A DNA stretch of 64,000 bases from Paraburkholderia phytofirmans PsJN (GCF_000020125.1 NC_010681.1:3968001-4032000); one strand, 5' to 3'. Positions 40,933-50,874 are shown, counted from the first letter of the stretch. The notes: generated by a model not told the origin, from the letters alone. Program-made: numbers and translations.

Positions 40933-41023
40933 CGTCATCCCAAAGTGAATCCGCCACGCCGCCGATACTCCCCGCCGCGTGCGCCCAGTGACGCGCCGCC
41001 GGCGGAAAACATGCAACGCAGTC

Positions 41024-41791
41024 TTAGCTGAACATCAGTGCGGTCAGCAGAAAATCGAGGCCGAGCACCGCGAGCGACGCGTACACGACCGTCTTGGTCG
41101 TGGCGCGCGACACGCCTTCCGGCGTCGGCTTGGCTTCATAGCCTTGAAACAGTGCAACGAACGTCACCGCAAGGCCGAACACCACGCTCTTGATCACGCC
41201 CGCGCCAACGTCGCGCCAGACATCGACGCCGCCTTGCATCTGCGACCAGAACGCGCCGGCATCGACGCCGATCAGCAGCACGCCCACCACATAGCCGCCG
41301 AACACGCCGACCGCGCTGAAGATCGCCGCGAGGATCGGCATCGAGATGATGCCGGCCCACAGACGCGGCGCGACCACCACCTTGACCGGGTCGACGGCCA
41401 TCATTTCCATTGCGGTCAGTTGCTCGCCGGCCTTCATCAAGCCGATCTCGGCGGTGAGCGACGTGCCCGCGCGCCCGGCGAACAGGAGCGCCGTGACCAC
41501 CGGGCCGAGTTCGCGCACGAGCGACAGCGCGACCAGCAGGCCGAGCGCCTGCTCGGAGCCGTAGCGGTTCAGCGTGTAGTAGCCCTGCAAGCCAAGCACG
41601 AAGCCGACGAACAGCCCCGACACCGCAATGATCACCAGCGAATAATTACCCACGAAGTGGATCTGCTTCGTGACAAGACGCGGACGGCGCAACAACGGAA
41701 AAAACTCGAGCAGCAGCCGGAAGAAAAAGCGCGTGGCGTAGCCGGCTGTGCCCAGCCCGCCGATCACCGAGCGGCCGATCGCACTGATCAT
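41024..41791 (-). CDS. mlaE: Phospholipid ABC transporter permease MlaE
   Basis: MlaE is the membrane permease of the complex. The 255-aa protein has five or six hydrophobic helices and the MlaE signature GLQGYYTLNRYGSEQALG followed by LVRELGPVVTALLFAGRAG and EIGLMKAGEQLTAMEMM, the coupling region for MlaF. The start overlaps the mlaF stop in ATGA. Confidence 0.96.
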   Translation of the reverse strand: MISAIGRSVIGGLGTAGYATRFFFRLLLEFFPLLRRPRLVTKQIHFVGNYSLVIIAVSGLFVGFVLGLQGYYTLNRYGSEQALGLLVALSLVRELGPVVTALLFAGRAGTSLTAEIGLMKAGEQLTAMEMMAVDPVKVVVAPRLWAGIISMPILAAIFSAVGVFGGYVVGVLLIGVDAGAFWSQMQGGVDVWRDVGAGVIKSVVFGLAVTFVALFQGYEAKPTPEGVSRATTKTVVYASLAVLGLDFLLTALMFS

Positions 41792-42609
41792 GACTGACCT
41801 CCGCCGATGCCGAAGTCCGCCGCGAGCGGCGTCTTGCTGGGATAGTGAAATTTGAAAGGACCGTCGGGTGCGCCGTCGATGAACTGACGCACGGTGGGAT
41901 CGGTCGAGGCCCGCAATTCGGCGGGCGTGCCTTCGGCGTGAACCCCGCCGTTGGCGAGAAAATAGACGTAATCGGCGATCGCGAACGATTCGGGCACGTC
42001 GTGCGTGACGAGGATCGAGGTGGCGCCAAGCGCCTGATTCAGCGCGCGAATCAGGTTCGCGGTGATGCCGAGCGAGATCGGATCGAGACCGGCGAACGGC
42101 TCGTCGTACATCATCAGTTCGGGATCGAGCGCGATGGCGCGCGCCAGCGCCACGCGCCGCGCCATGCCGCCCGAAATCTCCGACGGCGCGAGGTCGCGCG
42201 CGCCGCGCAGGCCGACCGCGTTGAGTTTCATCAACACGAGATCGCGGATCAGTTCTTCGGGAAGGTCGGTGTGTTCACGCAGCGCGAAGGCGACGTTTTC
42301 GAACACGGACATGTCGGTGAACAGCGCGCCGAACTGGAACAGCATGCCCATCTTGCGACGCAGCGCGTACAGGCCGTCACGCGTTTGCCGGCCGATGTCC
42401 TGGCCCTGGAACAGGATCTGGCCGCGCTGCGCGCGCACCAGGCCGCCGATCAGGCGCAGCACCGTGGTCTTGCCGCAACCCGACCCGCCCATGACCGCGA
42501 CCACCTGACCGCGCTTGAAGCGCAGATTCAGGTTCGACAGGACGAGCCGGTCGCCATAACCGAAGTCGACGTCACGCAGCTCGAGTAAGGTCTCGGGGGA
42601 GGAAGACAC
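41788..42609 (-). CDS. mlaF: Phospholipid ABC transporter ATPase MlaF
   Basis: MlaF powers the complex. The 273-aa ATPase has Walker A GGSGCGKTT, the Q loop FQFGALFTDMSVFENVAF typical of MlaF, the signature ISGGMARRVALARAI, Walker B LMMYDEPFAGLDP and the switch histidine in LVTHDVPES. The GTG at 42609 is preferred, with AAGGA further upstream; an upstream frame to 42660 is less likely. It is the first gene of mlaF-E-D-A-C-B. Confidence 0.94.
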   Translation of the reverse strand: MSSSPETLLELRDVDFGYGDRLVLSNLNLRFKRGQVVAVMGGSGCGKTTVLRLIGGLVRAQRGQILFQGQDIGRQTRDGLYALRRKMGMLFQFGALFTDMSVFENVAFALREHTDLPEELIRDLVLMKLNAVGLRGARDLAPSEISGGMARRVALARAIALDPELMMYDEPFAGLDPISLGITANLIRALNQALGATSILVTHDVPESFAIADYVYFLANGGVHAEGTPAELRASTDPTVRQFIDGAPDGPFKFHYPSKTPLAADFGIGGGQS

Positions 42610-42703
42610 GAAACTGACAGTCCTTTTACACGGAAGGCGAATTATAGGGCCACCGTGCAAAAGTTGCCGTGGGGGTGCCCTGTCCCTTAACTAATCATGA
42701 CGA

Positions 42704-43807
42704 TTATCGCGTAAACCCTTGTTGCAATGCAGAAACGGCGGCAGCCGGATCCGCCGCTTCCGTTACCGCCCGCACCACGGCCGCGCAACCGACACCCGTC
42801 GCCAGCACGTCGGGCAACACCTGCAGGTCGATTCCGCCGATCGCCACCAGCGGCACGACGCCGTCGAGCAGCCGCACGTAACGGGCTAGACGCCGTAGAC
42901 CCTGCGGCGCGGTCGGCATGACCTTGGTGGTGGTGGGAAACACCGCACCCAGAGCAATGTAGCTTGGCCGGAAATGCAGTGCTCGCAGAATCTCGTAGAA
43001 ACCGTGAGTCGACAGGCCGAGCCTGACGCCGCCCGCGGCGAGCGCGGCGAGATCCGCCGTATGCACGTCTTCCTGACCCAGATGGACGCCGTATGCGCCC
43101 GCCTCGAGCGCGGCCTGCCAATGGTCGTTGATGAACACCTGAGCGTCGTGCTGACGGCCGACGGCCACGCAGCGGGCAATTTCACGCTTCAGCTCTTCGG
43201 CGGGTTCGGATGATTTGCGGCGCAACTGCACCGTCTTCACGCCGAAGCCCACTACGCGTTCGACCCACTCCGCCGTCGGCAGAACCGGATAAAGCCCCAA
43301 CCGGTCCGGGCAGCGCGGGAACGCCTGCGCCAGCGCGTCGGGCAAGCCGGCGAGTCGCGGGAAATGGCTGAGATCGGCGGGAAAAGCGTCGTCGGCACGG
43401 GTTTCGTCGCCGTCGCGCCAGGCCAGCGCCAGCACCAGCGCGTCATGCGGGTCGAAACCGCAGTCGAGGAACGCCGCCAGCGCGGCAACCCAGTCTTCCG
43501 CCAGATGGCCTTCGAGACGGTATTTTTCGCCGCCCAGATGCAGCGTGGCCTTGTCCTCGGCGGCTTCGATCACGCCGGCGCCCCGTACCAGCCAGCGCGC
43601 CACCTGCTCGCCATGCTGCTGCGCGTCGGCGATCACGATCAGATCGCCGCCGTTCGGCTCGTCCGGCGCGGTCAGGCAGATGCGCCACGGCGCGTGCGTC
43701 GGCGGCCAGTCGCCGAGCCGGGCGCGGATGCGCTCGGCGGCTTCGGTGAGTTCGTCGGCAGGCGGCCAGAAAAGGTCGCGGTCTTTCAATGTCAAAGTCT
43801 GCGTCAT
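42704..43807 (-). CDS. thiE: Thiamine-phosphate synthase ThiE with an N-terminal extension
   Basis: ThiE couples the pyrimidine and thiazole halves of thiamine. The catalytic domain is in residues 155-367, with [58 protein letters not shown] and [14 protein letters not shown]. Residues 1-155 are extra; usual ThiE is about 210 aa. The extension has a segment ([30 protein letters not shown]) that looks like the C-terminal end of a ThiD/ribokinase fold, but no ATP or catalytic motif, so a degenerate ThiD remnant is only a suggestion. The start overlaps thiG's stop in ATGA. Confidence 0.9.
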   Translation of the reverse strand: MTQTLTLKDRDLFWPPADELTEAAERIRARLGDWPPTHAPWRICLTAPDEPNGGDLIVIADAQQHGEQVARWLVRGAGVIEAAEDKATLHLGGEKYRLEGHLAEDWVAALAAFLDCGFDPHDALVLALAWRDGDETRADDAFPADLSHFPRLAGLPDALAQAFPRCPDRLGLYPVLPTAEWVERVVGFGVKTVQLRRKSSEPAEELKREIARCVAVGRQHDAQVFINDHWQAALEAGAYGVHLGQEDVHTADLAALAAGGVRLGLSTHGFYEILRALHFRPSYIALGAVFPTTTKVMPTAPQGLRRLARYVRLLDGVVPLVAIGGIDLQVLPDVLATGVGCAAVVRAVTEAADPAAAVSALQQGFTR

Positions 43808-44619
43808 GCGGCGCTCCCGTCTTGATGCCAGAACGGCATGCCGACCACCGGCGTGCTCGCGTGCGCGCTTTCGCGCTCGGCCATCGGTCCCGCCAGAAAA
43901 GCCTGGCGGCCCGCTTCGACACCCAGCGCGAAGGCGCGCGCCATCGCGTCGGGGTGAGTGGCCTGCGACACGGCCGTGTTCAGCAGCACGCCGTCGAAAC
44001 CCCATTCCATCACCTGCGCCGCGTGCGACGGCACGCCGAGACCGGCGTCGACGATCAGCGGCACGTCCGGCAGACGCTCACGCAACACACGCAGCCCATA
44101 GGGGTTGATCACGCCCTTGCCGGTGCCGATCGGCGCGCCCCACGGCATCAGCGCTTCGCAGCCGGCGTCCAGCAGACGGCGGCCGATCACCAGGTCTTCG
44201 GTGCAATACGGCAGCACCTTGAAGCCGTCCTTGACCAGTTGTGCCGCCGCTTCGATCAGACCGACCGGGTCGGGCTGCAGCGTGTAGTCGTCGCCGATCA
44301 GTTCGAGCTTGATCCACTCGGTCTCGAAGATTTCGCGCGCCATATGCGCGGTCGTCACCGCCTCGCCGACGGTCAGGCAGCCGGCCGTGTTCGGCAGCAG
44401 CGGCACGCCATGGCGCTTCAGCAGATCGAAGAAGCCGGCTTCCGCGCCGCCCTCGTTCATCTGCCGGCGCAGCGCGACGGTCACCATGCCGGGCCGCGCG
44501 GCGTCGATGGAATCGGACAGCGATTGCAGCGACGGGTAACGCGAGGTGCCGAGCAGCACGCGGCTCGCGAAGGTCTGGCCGTAGAGCGTGAGCGCGTCGG
44601 CGGTTTGGGGGGAAGTCAT
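43804..44619 (-). CDS. thiG: Thiazole synthase
   Basis: ThiG builds the thiazole phosphate from deoxyxylulose phosphate, ThiS-thiocarboxylate and an imine from glycine. The 271-aa barrel has the catalytic lysine in [11 protein letters not shown], the segment [14 protein letters not shown], and phosphate loops including [11 protein letters not shown] and [11 protein letters not shown]. An ATG two codons upstream (44625) is equally near the AGGA ribosome site. It is flanked by thiS and thiE. Confidence 0.95.
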   Translation of the reverse strand: MTSPQTADALTLYGQTFASRVLLGTSRYPSLQSLSDSIDAARPGMVTVALRRQMNEGGAEAGFFDLLKRHGVPLLPNTAGCLTVGEAVTTAHMAREIFETEWIKLELIGDDYTLQPDPVGLIEAAAQLVKDGFKVLPYCTEDLVIGRRLLDAGCEALMPWGAPIGTGKGVINPYGLRVLRERLPDVPLIVDAGLGVPSHAAQVMEWGFDGVLLNTAVSQATHPDAMARAFALGVEAGRQAFLAGPMAERESAHASTPVVGMPFWHQDGSAA

Positions 44620-44691
44620 TTGCATAATCCTGTTTGTCTCCAGCAATCCTGTCTCCGGCAATCCGGTGTTCCCGCAGCGCGCGGCGGACGT

Positions 44692-44889
44692 TCAGCCGCC
44701 GGCCACGGGTTGCACGACATCGAGCTTGTCGCCCGCCTGCAGCGCGCGCGCCGCATGCTGGGTGCGCGCCACGAAGTCGCCGTTCAGCGCGACCGCGAAC
44801 GGCGGACGTGCGCCGAACGCGGTGAGCGCGTCGGCGACGGTCGCGCCTTCGGGCAGCGACAACGGCTTCTGATTAATATGAATATCCAT
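44692..44889 (-). CDS. thiS: Sulfur carrier protein ThiS
   Basis: A 65-aa ubiquitin-fold protein ending in Gly-Gly, which is adenylated and thiocarboxylated to carry sulfur to ThiG. The sequence MDIHINQKPLSLPEG and C-terminal VVQPVAGG match the family. The ATG at 44889 is used; the frame upstream is longer but unconserved. No thiF is in the window. Confidence 0.92.
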   Translation of the reverse strand: MDIHINQKPLSLPEGATVADALTAFGARPPFAVALNGDFVARTQHAARALQAGDKLDVVQPVAGG

Positions 44890-44970
44890 GGTGTTCGAAT
44901 ACGTTTCAGTCGATGGCGAAAGCGGCGTGGCGTGCAGTACTCGTCTGCGTAATGACGAGTCGCGCAACGC

Positions 44971-46101
44971 TCATGCCGGCTCCCGCGCGGAATCCAGTTG
45001 AAAGAGCTCGCTCCAGCGCGCGTCGCGCTGCCAGTCGGCGAAGGCATCGGCGTCGCCGATGCGGCCGTCGAGCAGCGCCGCGGCGAAGCGCACGGCTTCG
45101 TCGGCGACTTCGGGCACGATCATGTAGCCGTGCCGGTACAGGCCGTTCACGCGCAATGTCTGCGCGCCGTCCCACAGCAACGCCGGACGGTGGTCCGGCA
45201 AAGTTGGGCGGCACTGCGAATTCAGTTCGAGAATGCGTGCCTCGCCGAAGCCGGGATGCACGGAAAACGCCGCGCTCAGCAGCTCAAGCGCGGAGCGTAC
45301 GCTGACCGGCGACATATCCTCGCCTTCCACTTCGGTGGCGCCGATCACGTAGAGATCGTCCTGCTTCGGCGCGATGTAGAGGGGATAGCGTGGATGCAGC
45401 AGCCGCACCGGCCGCGTCAGCTTGATACCGGGCGCATGCACGCGCGCGACTTCGCCACGAATGCCGCGCAGCGTGGGCAGCACGGGCTTCGCGCCGAGGC
45501 CGCGGCAGTCGATCGTGATGCGGGCGGGCGGCAGCGCACGCTCGTCGACCGGCGTGTTCCAATGAGCGTCGACGCCGCGTTGCGCGAGGCCTGCGGCCAG
45601 CGCTGTGAGCACCTGGCGGTTATCCAGCTGGCCTTCACGCGGCAGCAGCCAACCCTGGTTAAAGCGGCCTGCCAAAGCAGGCTCGGCGGCGCCGAGCTGC
45701 GCGCCTGCCAGCGTGACGAAGCCGCCGTTCAGCAGTTCAGCGGGCGCATTCGAACGCACCCGGCGTTCGAACAGCGGCGCTTCGGTTCGATCCGAGTGAT
45801 GCCACACGACCAGCGTGCCATTGCGTTGATAGAACACCGGCTCAGGCAACTCAGCCAGCACTTGCGGCCACGTCTCGAGCGAACTCGCGCCGAGGCGCGT
45901 GATCAGCAGTTCCGCGCTGGCGGCTTCCGCGAGCGGTGCCAGCATCGCTGCGGCGACCCACGCGGCCGATTGTGTACCGGCGGCATCGCCACGCTCATAA
46001 AGCGCCACGCGATGCCCCTGTCCGGCGAGACGCCACGCGACAAGCCGCCCGCACAGGCCACCGCCGAGCACGGCGAAATCGGGTTGTGCAGAACGAGTCA
46101 T
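44971..46101 (-). CDS. thiO: Glycine oxidase ThiO
   Basis: A 376-aa FAD enzyme that oxidises glycine to the imine used by ThiG. The FAD motif VLGGGLCGRLVAWRLAGQG is near the N-terminus and the DAO-fold C-terminal segment LYRHGYMIVPEVAD closes the FAD site. The ATG at 46101 lies after GGAGTG. It is the first gene of thiO-thiS-thiG-thiE, placed 229 bases downstream of a TPP riboswitch. Presence of ThiO rather than ThiH fits an aerobe. Confidence 0.9.
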   Translation of the reverse strand: MTRSAQPDFAVLGGGLCGRLVAWRLAGQGHRVALYERGDAAGTQSAAWVAAAMLAPLAEAASAELLITRLGASSLETWPQVLAELPEPVFYQRNGTLVVWHHSDRTEAPLFERRVRSNAPAELLNGGFVTLAGAQLGAAEPALAGRFNQGWLLPREGQLDNRQVLTALAAGLAQRGVDAHWNTPVDERALPPARITIDCRGLGAKPVLPTLRGIRGEVARVHAPGIKLTRPVRLLHPRYPLYIAPKQDDLYVIGATEVEGEDMSPVSVRSALELLSAAFSVHPGFGEARILELNSQCRPTLPDHRPALLWDGAQTLRVNGLYRHGYMIVPEVADEAVRFAAALLDGRIGDADAFADWQRDARWSELFQLDSAREPA

Positions 46102-46329
46102 CGCGCACACTCCGTTTCAGGACGGCAAGCAAAGCTAAAGCGCGACGCGCCGAAGGCGGCGTGACGACGAGCAAAACACATATCTGAAGAATAGGCGGTC
46201 ATCGAGTCCTTTCCGTACGGCAACACAACGCACGTACCCAGGACGAAACCGGCGGGTGAGGCCGGCCGGACAATGCGCGATCCAATGACGGACGCTGCCC
46301 GGCGGGGAATGGAAGACTGGCTGCTTCCG

Positions 46330-46436
46330 GAAACTTCCCGCGCCGGTATTACCCGGATCGGGTGCAAAGGGTGTCTCTCAGCCTCGCCGCTGCGCCATGA
46401 AAATCATGCCGCCTGTGCGCGAAGCACCCCTGTTTC
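46330..46436 (-). promoter_or_regulatory. TPP riboswitch (THI element) controlling thiO-thiS-thiG-thiE
   Basis: On the minus strand the THI-box signatures appear in order: CAGGGGTGC, GGCTGAGAGACACC, CACCCGATCCGGGTAATACC and GCGGGAAG. The closing helix pairs GAAAC at the 5' side with GTTTC at the 3' side. Such RNAs bind thiamine pyrophosphate and shut down expression. The nearest downstream gene is thiO. The region between the riboswitch and the divergent ABC gene (46437-46822) holds no gene I can support. Confidence 0.93.
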
Positions 46437-46822
46437 GTCGAAGGTCATTAGACCATAAAAGGCGCGGCGCCCGCAAACCAGCGGCTGGCCGCGTCGCGCG
46501 CGATTTGATCCGGCACCATCTTTCACGTTATGAATGCGGCCGAAGGCGGCGCTCTGGCACAATGCCAGCACAGGATGCCGCACGAGCGCGGCGCGGGCGG
46601 CACGCCGTCCCGCCATGTTCGCAGCGGCACCGGCGCGGGGCCTCGCGGCGCAAATTAATTTTCGCTTAAGGGCTTCGCGCCAGAATCTGACGCTCACCCG
46701 GGCGTGCGTTCGTCGAGCACGACGCCCGGGCATGTACCGCAAACCCGCCGCAGGGCAGCCCGCCGACGGGCTCGCCCCAAATGGGTCAGCCCCGAATGGG
46801 CCAGCACTACTTCAGGATGCTC

Positions 46823-48574
46823 ATGACACCGAATACCTCTGCCACCCCCGTGCTGCCGCCGGACGAAAAAGTCTCCGCCTGGAGCCTGATCAAACCCTAC
46901 TGGGTTTCCGAAGAACGAAAAACGGCATGGGGCCTGCTCATCGCGATCATCGTGATGAATCTGCTCGTGGTGTGGATCAACGTACGGCTGAACCGCTGGA
47001 GCGCCGACTTCTACAACGCGCTGCAAACCAAGAACGTGCGCGACTTCCCTCACCTGCTGATGGTGTTCTCGGGGCTCGCGTTCGGCTTCATCATTCTCGC
47101 GGTGTACGGCCGTTATCTGCGTCAGATGCTCGGCTTCCGCTGGCGCCAGTGGCTGACCACGCGCTATCTGAACGAGTGGCTGAACGACAGCGCGTTCTAC
47201 CGGATCGAACGCGATCGCCTCGCCGACAACCCCGACCAGCGGATCAGCGACGACCTGCAGTCGTTCGCCACCAGCACGCTCTCGTTGACGCTCGACCTGC
47301 TGTCCACCGTCGTCACGCTGGTGTCGTTCATCACCATCCTGTGGTCGCTGGCCGGCGCACTGACCATTTCGCTCGGCGGCATGCCGATCGAGATTCCCGG
47401 CTACATGGTATGGGCCGCGGCGCTCTACGCCGTGGTCGGCTCGCTGATTATCCAGAAGGTCGGCCATCCGCTCGTGCCGATCAATTACCAGGCGCAGAAA
47501 GTAGAGGCGGATTTCCGTTTCGGCCTGATCCGTCTGCGTGAAAACGCCGAGCAGATCGCGTTCTACAACGGCATGGATACCGAGAAAGCGAACGCGCACT
47601 CGCTGTTCGGCCGCATCCGCGACAACTGGTGGCAGGTGATGAAGTACACCAAGCGGCTCACCTTCGTGCTGAGCTTCTATGGCCAGATCGCGATCATCTT
47701 CCCGCTGGTGGTCGCCGCGCCGCGCTACTTTGCCGGCGCCTTCACGTTCGGCGTGCTGATGCAGATCTCCAGCGCCTTCGGCACCGTCAGCGATTCGTTC
47801 TCGTGGTTCATCAACAGTTACGGCACCTTGGTCGAATGGCGCGCTACCGTGAACCGGTTGCGTGAATTCAAGCGCGTCGTGCATGCACCGCGTCTGAAGG
47901 AATCGGTCTCGCCGGCTACCGCGCATGGCGGCATCAATCTGCATTTCGTCGACGAAGACAAGCTCTCCACCGAAGGCCTCAAGCTCGCCCTGCCTAACGG
48001 CAACCCGCTGTCGCGCATTCGCGATGTGGCGATTCAGCCGGGCTCGCGCTGGCTGGTGCGCGGCCCGTCAGGCTCGGGCAAGAGCACGCTGATGCGCGCG
48101 CTCGCCGGTTTATGGCCGTTCGGCGACGGCTCGATCGATGCCCCGGTCAACGCCCGCATGATGTTCATCCCACAGGTCAGCTACATGCCGATCGGCACGC
48201 TCAAAGCGGCGCTCGCCTATCCGTCGGCCGCCAGCACCTACACCGACGACGAATGCCGCGAGGCGCTCATCGTCTGCCATCTGTCGGAATACGCGGACCG
48301 TCTGCAGGAATCGGGACACTGGACTCGTATTCTGTCGCCGGGCGAGCAGCAGCGCCTCGCCGCCGCGCGCGTGCTGCTGCACAAGCCCGACTATCTGTTC
48401 CTCGACGAAGCCACCAGTGCGCTCGACGCGGAAAACGAGGCGCGTTTGTACCGCCTGTTCACGGAGCGGCTGCCGAAGGCGGCGATTGTGAGCGTCGCGC
48501 ATCGCGAGTCGCTGGCCGCGTTCCATGACGAGACGCTCGACGTCGAGCGCTCGGGCGAAGCGGTCGCGGCATGA
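46823..48574 (+). CDS. ABC transporter, fused permease-ATPase (YddA/SbmA-BacA-like)
   Basis: A 583-aa protein with a six-helix membrane domain (residues 1-330) followed by an ATPase domain. The membrane part carries the ABC_membrane_2/SbmA-BacA signature region (LNRWSADFYNALQ and later PDQRISDDLQSFA). The ATPase has Walker A GPSGSGKST, signature LSPGEQQRLAAARVLL and Walker B YLFLDEATSALD, which together resemble the ABCD/YddA family. The ATG at 46823 has AGG at 6 bases. Substrates of the family include peptides, cobalamin and fatty-acid derivatives; here unknown. It overlaps the SDR gene in ATGA. Confidence 0.85.
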   Translation: MTPNTSATPVLPPDEKVSAWSLIKPYWVSEERKTAWGLLIAIIVMNLLVVWINVRLNRWSADFYNALQTKNVRDFPHLLMVFSGLAFGFIILAVYGRYLRQMLGFRWRQWLTTRYLNEWLNDSAFYRIERDRLADNPDQRISDDLQSFATSTLSLTLDLLSTVVTLVSFITILWSLAGALTISLGGMPIEIPGYMVWAAALYAVVGSLIIQKVGHPLVPINYQAQKVEADFRFGLIRLRENAEQIAFYNGMDTEKANAHSLFGRIRDNWWQVMKYTKRLTFVLSFYGQIAIIFPLVVAAPRYFAGAFTFGVLMQISSAFGTVSDSFSWFINSYGTLVEWRATVNRLREFKRVVHAPRLKESVSPATAHGGINLHFVDEDKLSTEGLKLALPNGNPLSRIRDVAIQPGSRWLVRGPSGSGKSTLMRALAGLWPFGDGSIDAPVNARMMFIPQVSYMPIGTLKAALAYPSAASTYTDDECREALIVCHLSEYADRLQESGHWTRILSPGEQQRLAAARVLLHKPDYLFLDEATSALDAENEARLYRLFTERLPKAAIVSVAHRESLAAFHDETLDVERSGEAVAA

Positions 48575-49380
48575 CCACCGTGAGCCGCGTGAGCGACCTG
48601 AACGAAGCGGGCAGCGCCGGCTTCGAGCGCGTCGTGCTGATCACCGGCGCGGGCTCGGGTATCGGCGCGGCGCTGGCCCGGCGCATCGCCGCGCCGCGCT
48701 CGGCCTTGATGTTGCACGCACGCGGTGCCGATCAGGAAGCGCGGGAACGGCTCGCGCAAGTCGCCGCCGATTGCAGCGCGAACGGTGCGCGCTGCGCGAC
48801 GGTATTCGGCGATCTCGCCGAACGCGGCGCCGCGGAACATGTTGTCCATCAAACGCTGGCGAGCTTCGGCGCACTCGATCAACTCGTCGCCAACGCGGGA
48901 CACGCGCAGCGGCAAACGCTGAATGCGCTCGATCCCGACGCGCTCGGCGCAGCCTTCGCGGCGATGCCGGCAGCGTTCGCGGCGCTCGTCAAACGCGCGA
49001 CGCCCGCGTTGGAAACCTCGAAGCGCGGCCGCGTGGTCGCGCTCAGTTCGTTCGTCGCGCACCGCTATCGCGCGGACACGCCGTTCGCCGCGACGGCTGC
49101 GGCGAAAGCGGCGCTCGAATCGCTGGCGAAAACCGCTGCCGCCGAACTTGCGCAGCATGGCGTGACGGTCAATTGCGTGGCGCCCGGCTATACGCGTAAA
49201 GATCGCGGGCCGAGTGCCGATAATGCAGCGGTGTGGAGTCGCGCCGCGGAGGCGACGCCGCTCGGCCATGTCGCCGAACCCAAGGATGTCGCCGCGCTGA
49301 TCGCGTTTCTACTTTCCGACGAGGCGCGTCATATCACCGGTCAGGTGATTCATGTGGACGGTGGTCTCACGCTTGGGTGA
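48571..49380 (+). CDS. Short-chain dehydrogenase/reductase-like protein lacking the catalytic tyrosine
   Basis: A 269-aa Rossmann-fold SDR. The cofactor motif TGAGSGIG is near residue 25, NAGHA near residue 110, and LSS near residue 157. In the active-site YxxxK the lysine is at residue 179 but the tyrosine position is Thr175 (segment AATAAAKAAL), so the usual proton donor is missing. The C-terminal VNCVAPGYT and GQVIHVDGGLTLG are normal. It overlaps the ABC gene by four bases, so they are co-translated. Confidence 0.8.
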   Translation: MTTVSRVSDLNEAGSAGFERVVLITGAGSGIGAALARRIAAPRSALMLHARGADQEARERLAQVAADCSANGARCATVFGDLAERGAAEHVVHQTLASFGALDQLVANAGHAQRQTLNALDPDALGAAFAAMPAAFAALVKRATPALETSKRGRVVALSSFVAHRYRADTPFAATAAAKAALESLAKTAAAELAQHGVTVNCVAPGYTRKDRGPSADNAAVWSRAAEATPLGHVAEPKDVAALIAFLLSDEARHITGQVIHVDGGLTLG

Positions 49381-49682
49381 GTGATAGGCGACATGCGCCA
49401 CGCGGACTGCGAAAGCCGCAGGCGCGATCGCAACTCCTGCTCGCGCCGCACCGCTTCACCGCCTCACCCACCCACGCCAGATTCCACCGGCTCCTCACCA
49501 CATCCCTTCGTGATCCCAAGCAACACCCCGCAACATCCCGAAACACGCGAGAAGAGTTCGAAAGCATTTGCGAAGCGGGCAAGCTGTTCCGCGCTTTGAA
49601 AATGCCTCCCAGCGGCGACGATAGTTGTGCGGGCCATACAGGCTTGCCCCACGTCATTCATCGCTACTGGATTTCTCCGCCC

Positions 49683-50144
49683 ATGTCATTCGATCGCCGC
49701 TTCCATCCTTTGACCCAGCGTCTGGCGCTTGCTCTTGGCGCCGCGCTGCTTGTCACGAGCGTTGCGCATGCAGCCCAACTTAACCAGGTCAACGAACCGG
49801 CCGACGTTTGCCCCGCGCTCAAGCACATTGTCGACGCCGCCGATTTCCGGCAGTTGCAAACCCAGGCCGCCGCGCAATTGCCGGGCACCTCGAGCGCCGA
49901 CGACTGCCGCGCCAGCACGCACGCCTACGATTGTCACTGGCGCGCGCACTGGCAGGCAGACGGCGTCGTCACCGATCCGCTCGAAGAATTCAGCGCCGAT
50001 ATCGCTGCCTGCTTCCCGAACGTCGTGCACGACGTCAACACACCGACGCGCCAGCATTTCATCGTAAGCACCCCCGCGCGCCGCGTCAGTGTCACGGCAA
50101 GCGTGCAGGGGCAAAACGAACTGCGCCTGCGCGTCGCGCGCTGA
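49683..50144 (+). CDS. Secreted hypothetical protein, 153 aa
   Basis: I do not recognise a family. The N-terminus has a clear Sec signal peptide (positive residues, then LALALGAALLVTSVAHA, cut near residue 33), followed by a domain with four cysteines (in DVCPAL, DDCRAS, YDCHW, AACFP) that could form disulfides in the periplasm. The upstream frame back to 49233 overlaps the SDR gene and is ignored. The 302 bases before it (49381-49682) contain no gene I can support. Confidence 0.65.
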   Translation: MSFDRRFHPLTQRLALALGAALLVTSVAHAAQLNQVNEPADVCPALKHIVDAADFRQLQTQAAAQLPGTSSADDCRASTHAYDCHWRAHWQADGVVTDPLEEFSADIAACFPNVVHDVNTPTRQHFIVSTPARRVSVTASVQGQNELRLRVAR

Positions 50145-50232
50145 GCGTGATCCTGATCGCAGCTATCCGCGGTGATTCGCGGTGCTTCGCTGTGATTCAC
50201 CGCATCGACCGACCGCCACCAGGCACCGCCTC

Positions 50233-50874
50233 ATGACCTTCATGCCGAGCATGCGCGCTTATGCATTCACGCGAGCCCCACGGGCCGCGTGGGTCACGTT
50301 GCGACGTCCCTGCGCGTGGCTCACCGTGTCCGCCACGCTGGCGGTCGGCCTGAACGGCTGCGCCTGGACATTGATCCAGGCCGCCGACGCCACCGGCTCC
50401 GTGATTCAGGCAGGCTACGCGATCGCGGCGAACTATTCGTCGCCGACCTTCGTCAACGGCCGGCCAGCCGAGGTGAGCCACGTTTGCATCGAAGTGAATC
50501 AGAACGTGTCGGTCGGCGATTTCGTGCCGGCGCTGCAACTCGCGCTCGACCGGCGCGGCATTCGTTCGGACGTCTACAATCCGGGCACCTCGCCCGCCGG
50601 CTGCGAGGCGCGCCTCGTCTACAACGCCGCGATCGATTACGGCCGCCGCTCGTTCAGCGACGAAACGATCCAGTATCTGTCGATCATCGACCTGACGCTG
50701 ATTCAGAACGGCCGCATTCTCGTTACCGCCCGTTATCAGACCGGCGGCCTGAACACCGATCGTTTCTCGTCGGCGTCGACCAAGCTCAACGGGCTGATCG
50801 AGCGAATGGTGGTCGATCGAACCGACTTCGCGCGGCAGCCGCTGCAGACCATCCAGACCTCGCAGGCGAACTAG
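50233..50874 (+). CDS. Predicted lipoprotein of unknown function, 213 aa
   Basis: The N-terminus ends in a lipobox LNGC (Cys43), after a rather long basic region; a later ATG (residue 7) would shorten it. The mature part has a beta-strand-rich look with CIEVNQNVSVGDFVPALQLALDRRGI and CEARLVYNAAIDYGRRS, which suggests a small envelope domain, but I do not recognise a family. It lies between the secreted protein and the first response regulator on the same strand. Confidence 0.65.
   Translation: MTFMPSMRAYAFTRAPRAAWVTLRRPCAWLTVSATLAVGLNGCAWTLIQAADATGSVIQAGYAIAANYSSPTFVNGRPAEVSHVCIEVNQNVSVGDFVPALQLALDRRGIRSDVYNPGTSPAGCEARLVYNAAIDYGRRSFSDETIQYLSIIDLTLIQNGRILVTARYQTGGLNTDRFSSASTKLNGLIERMVVDRTDFARQPLQTIQTSQAN

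Noticed and set aside
42704..44005. 433-aa frame as an even longer ThiE
   Set aside because: The first 66 residues are the shadow of thiG and Arg-rich; the ATG at 43807 overlaps the thiG stop and is preceded by a better context.
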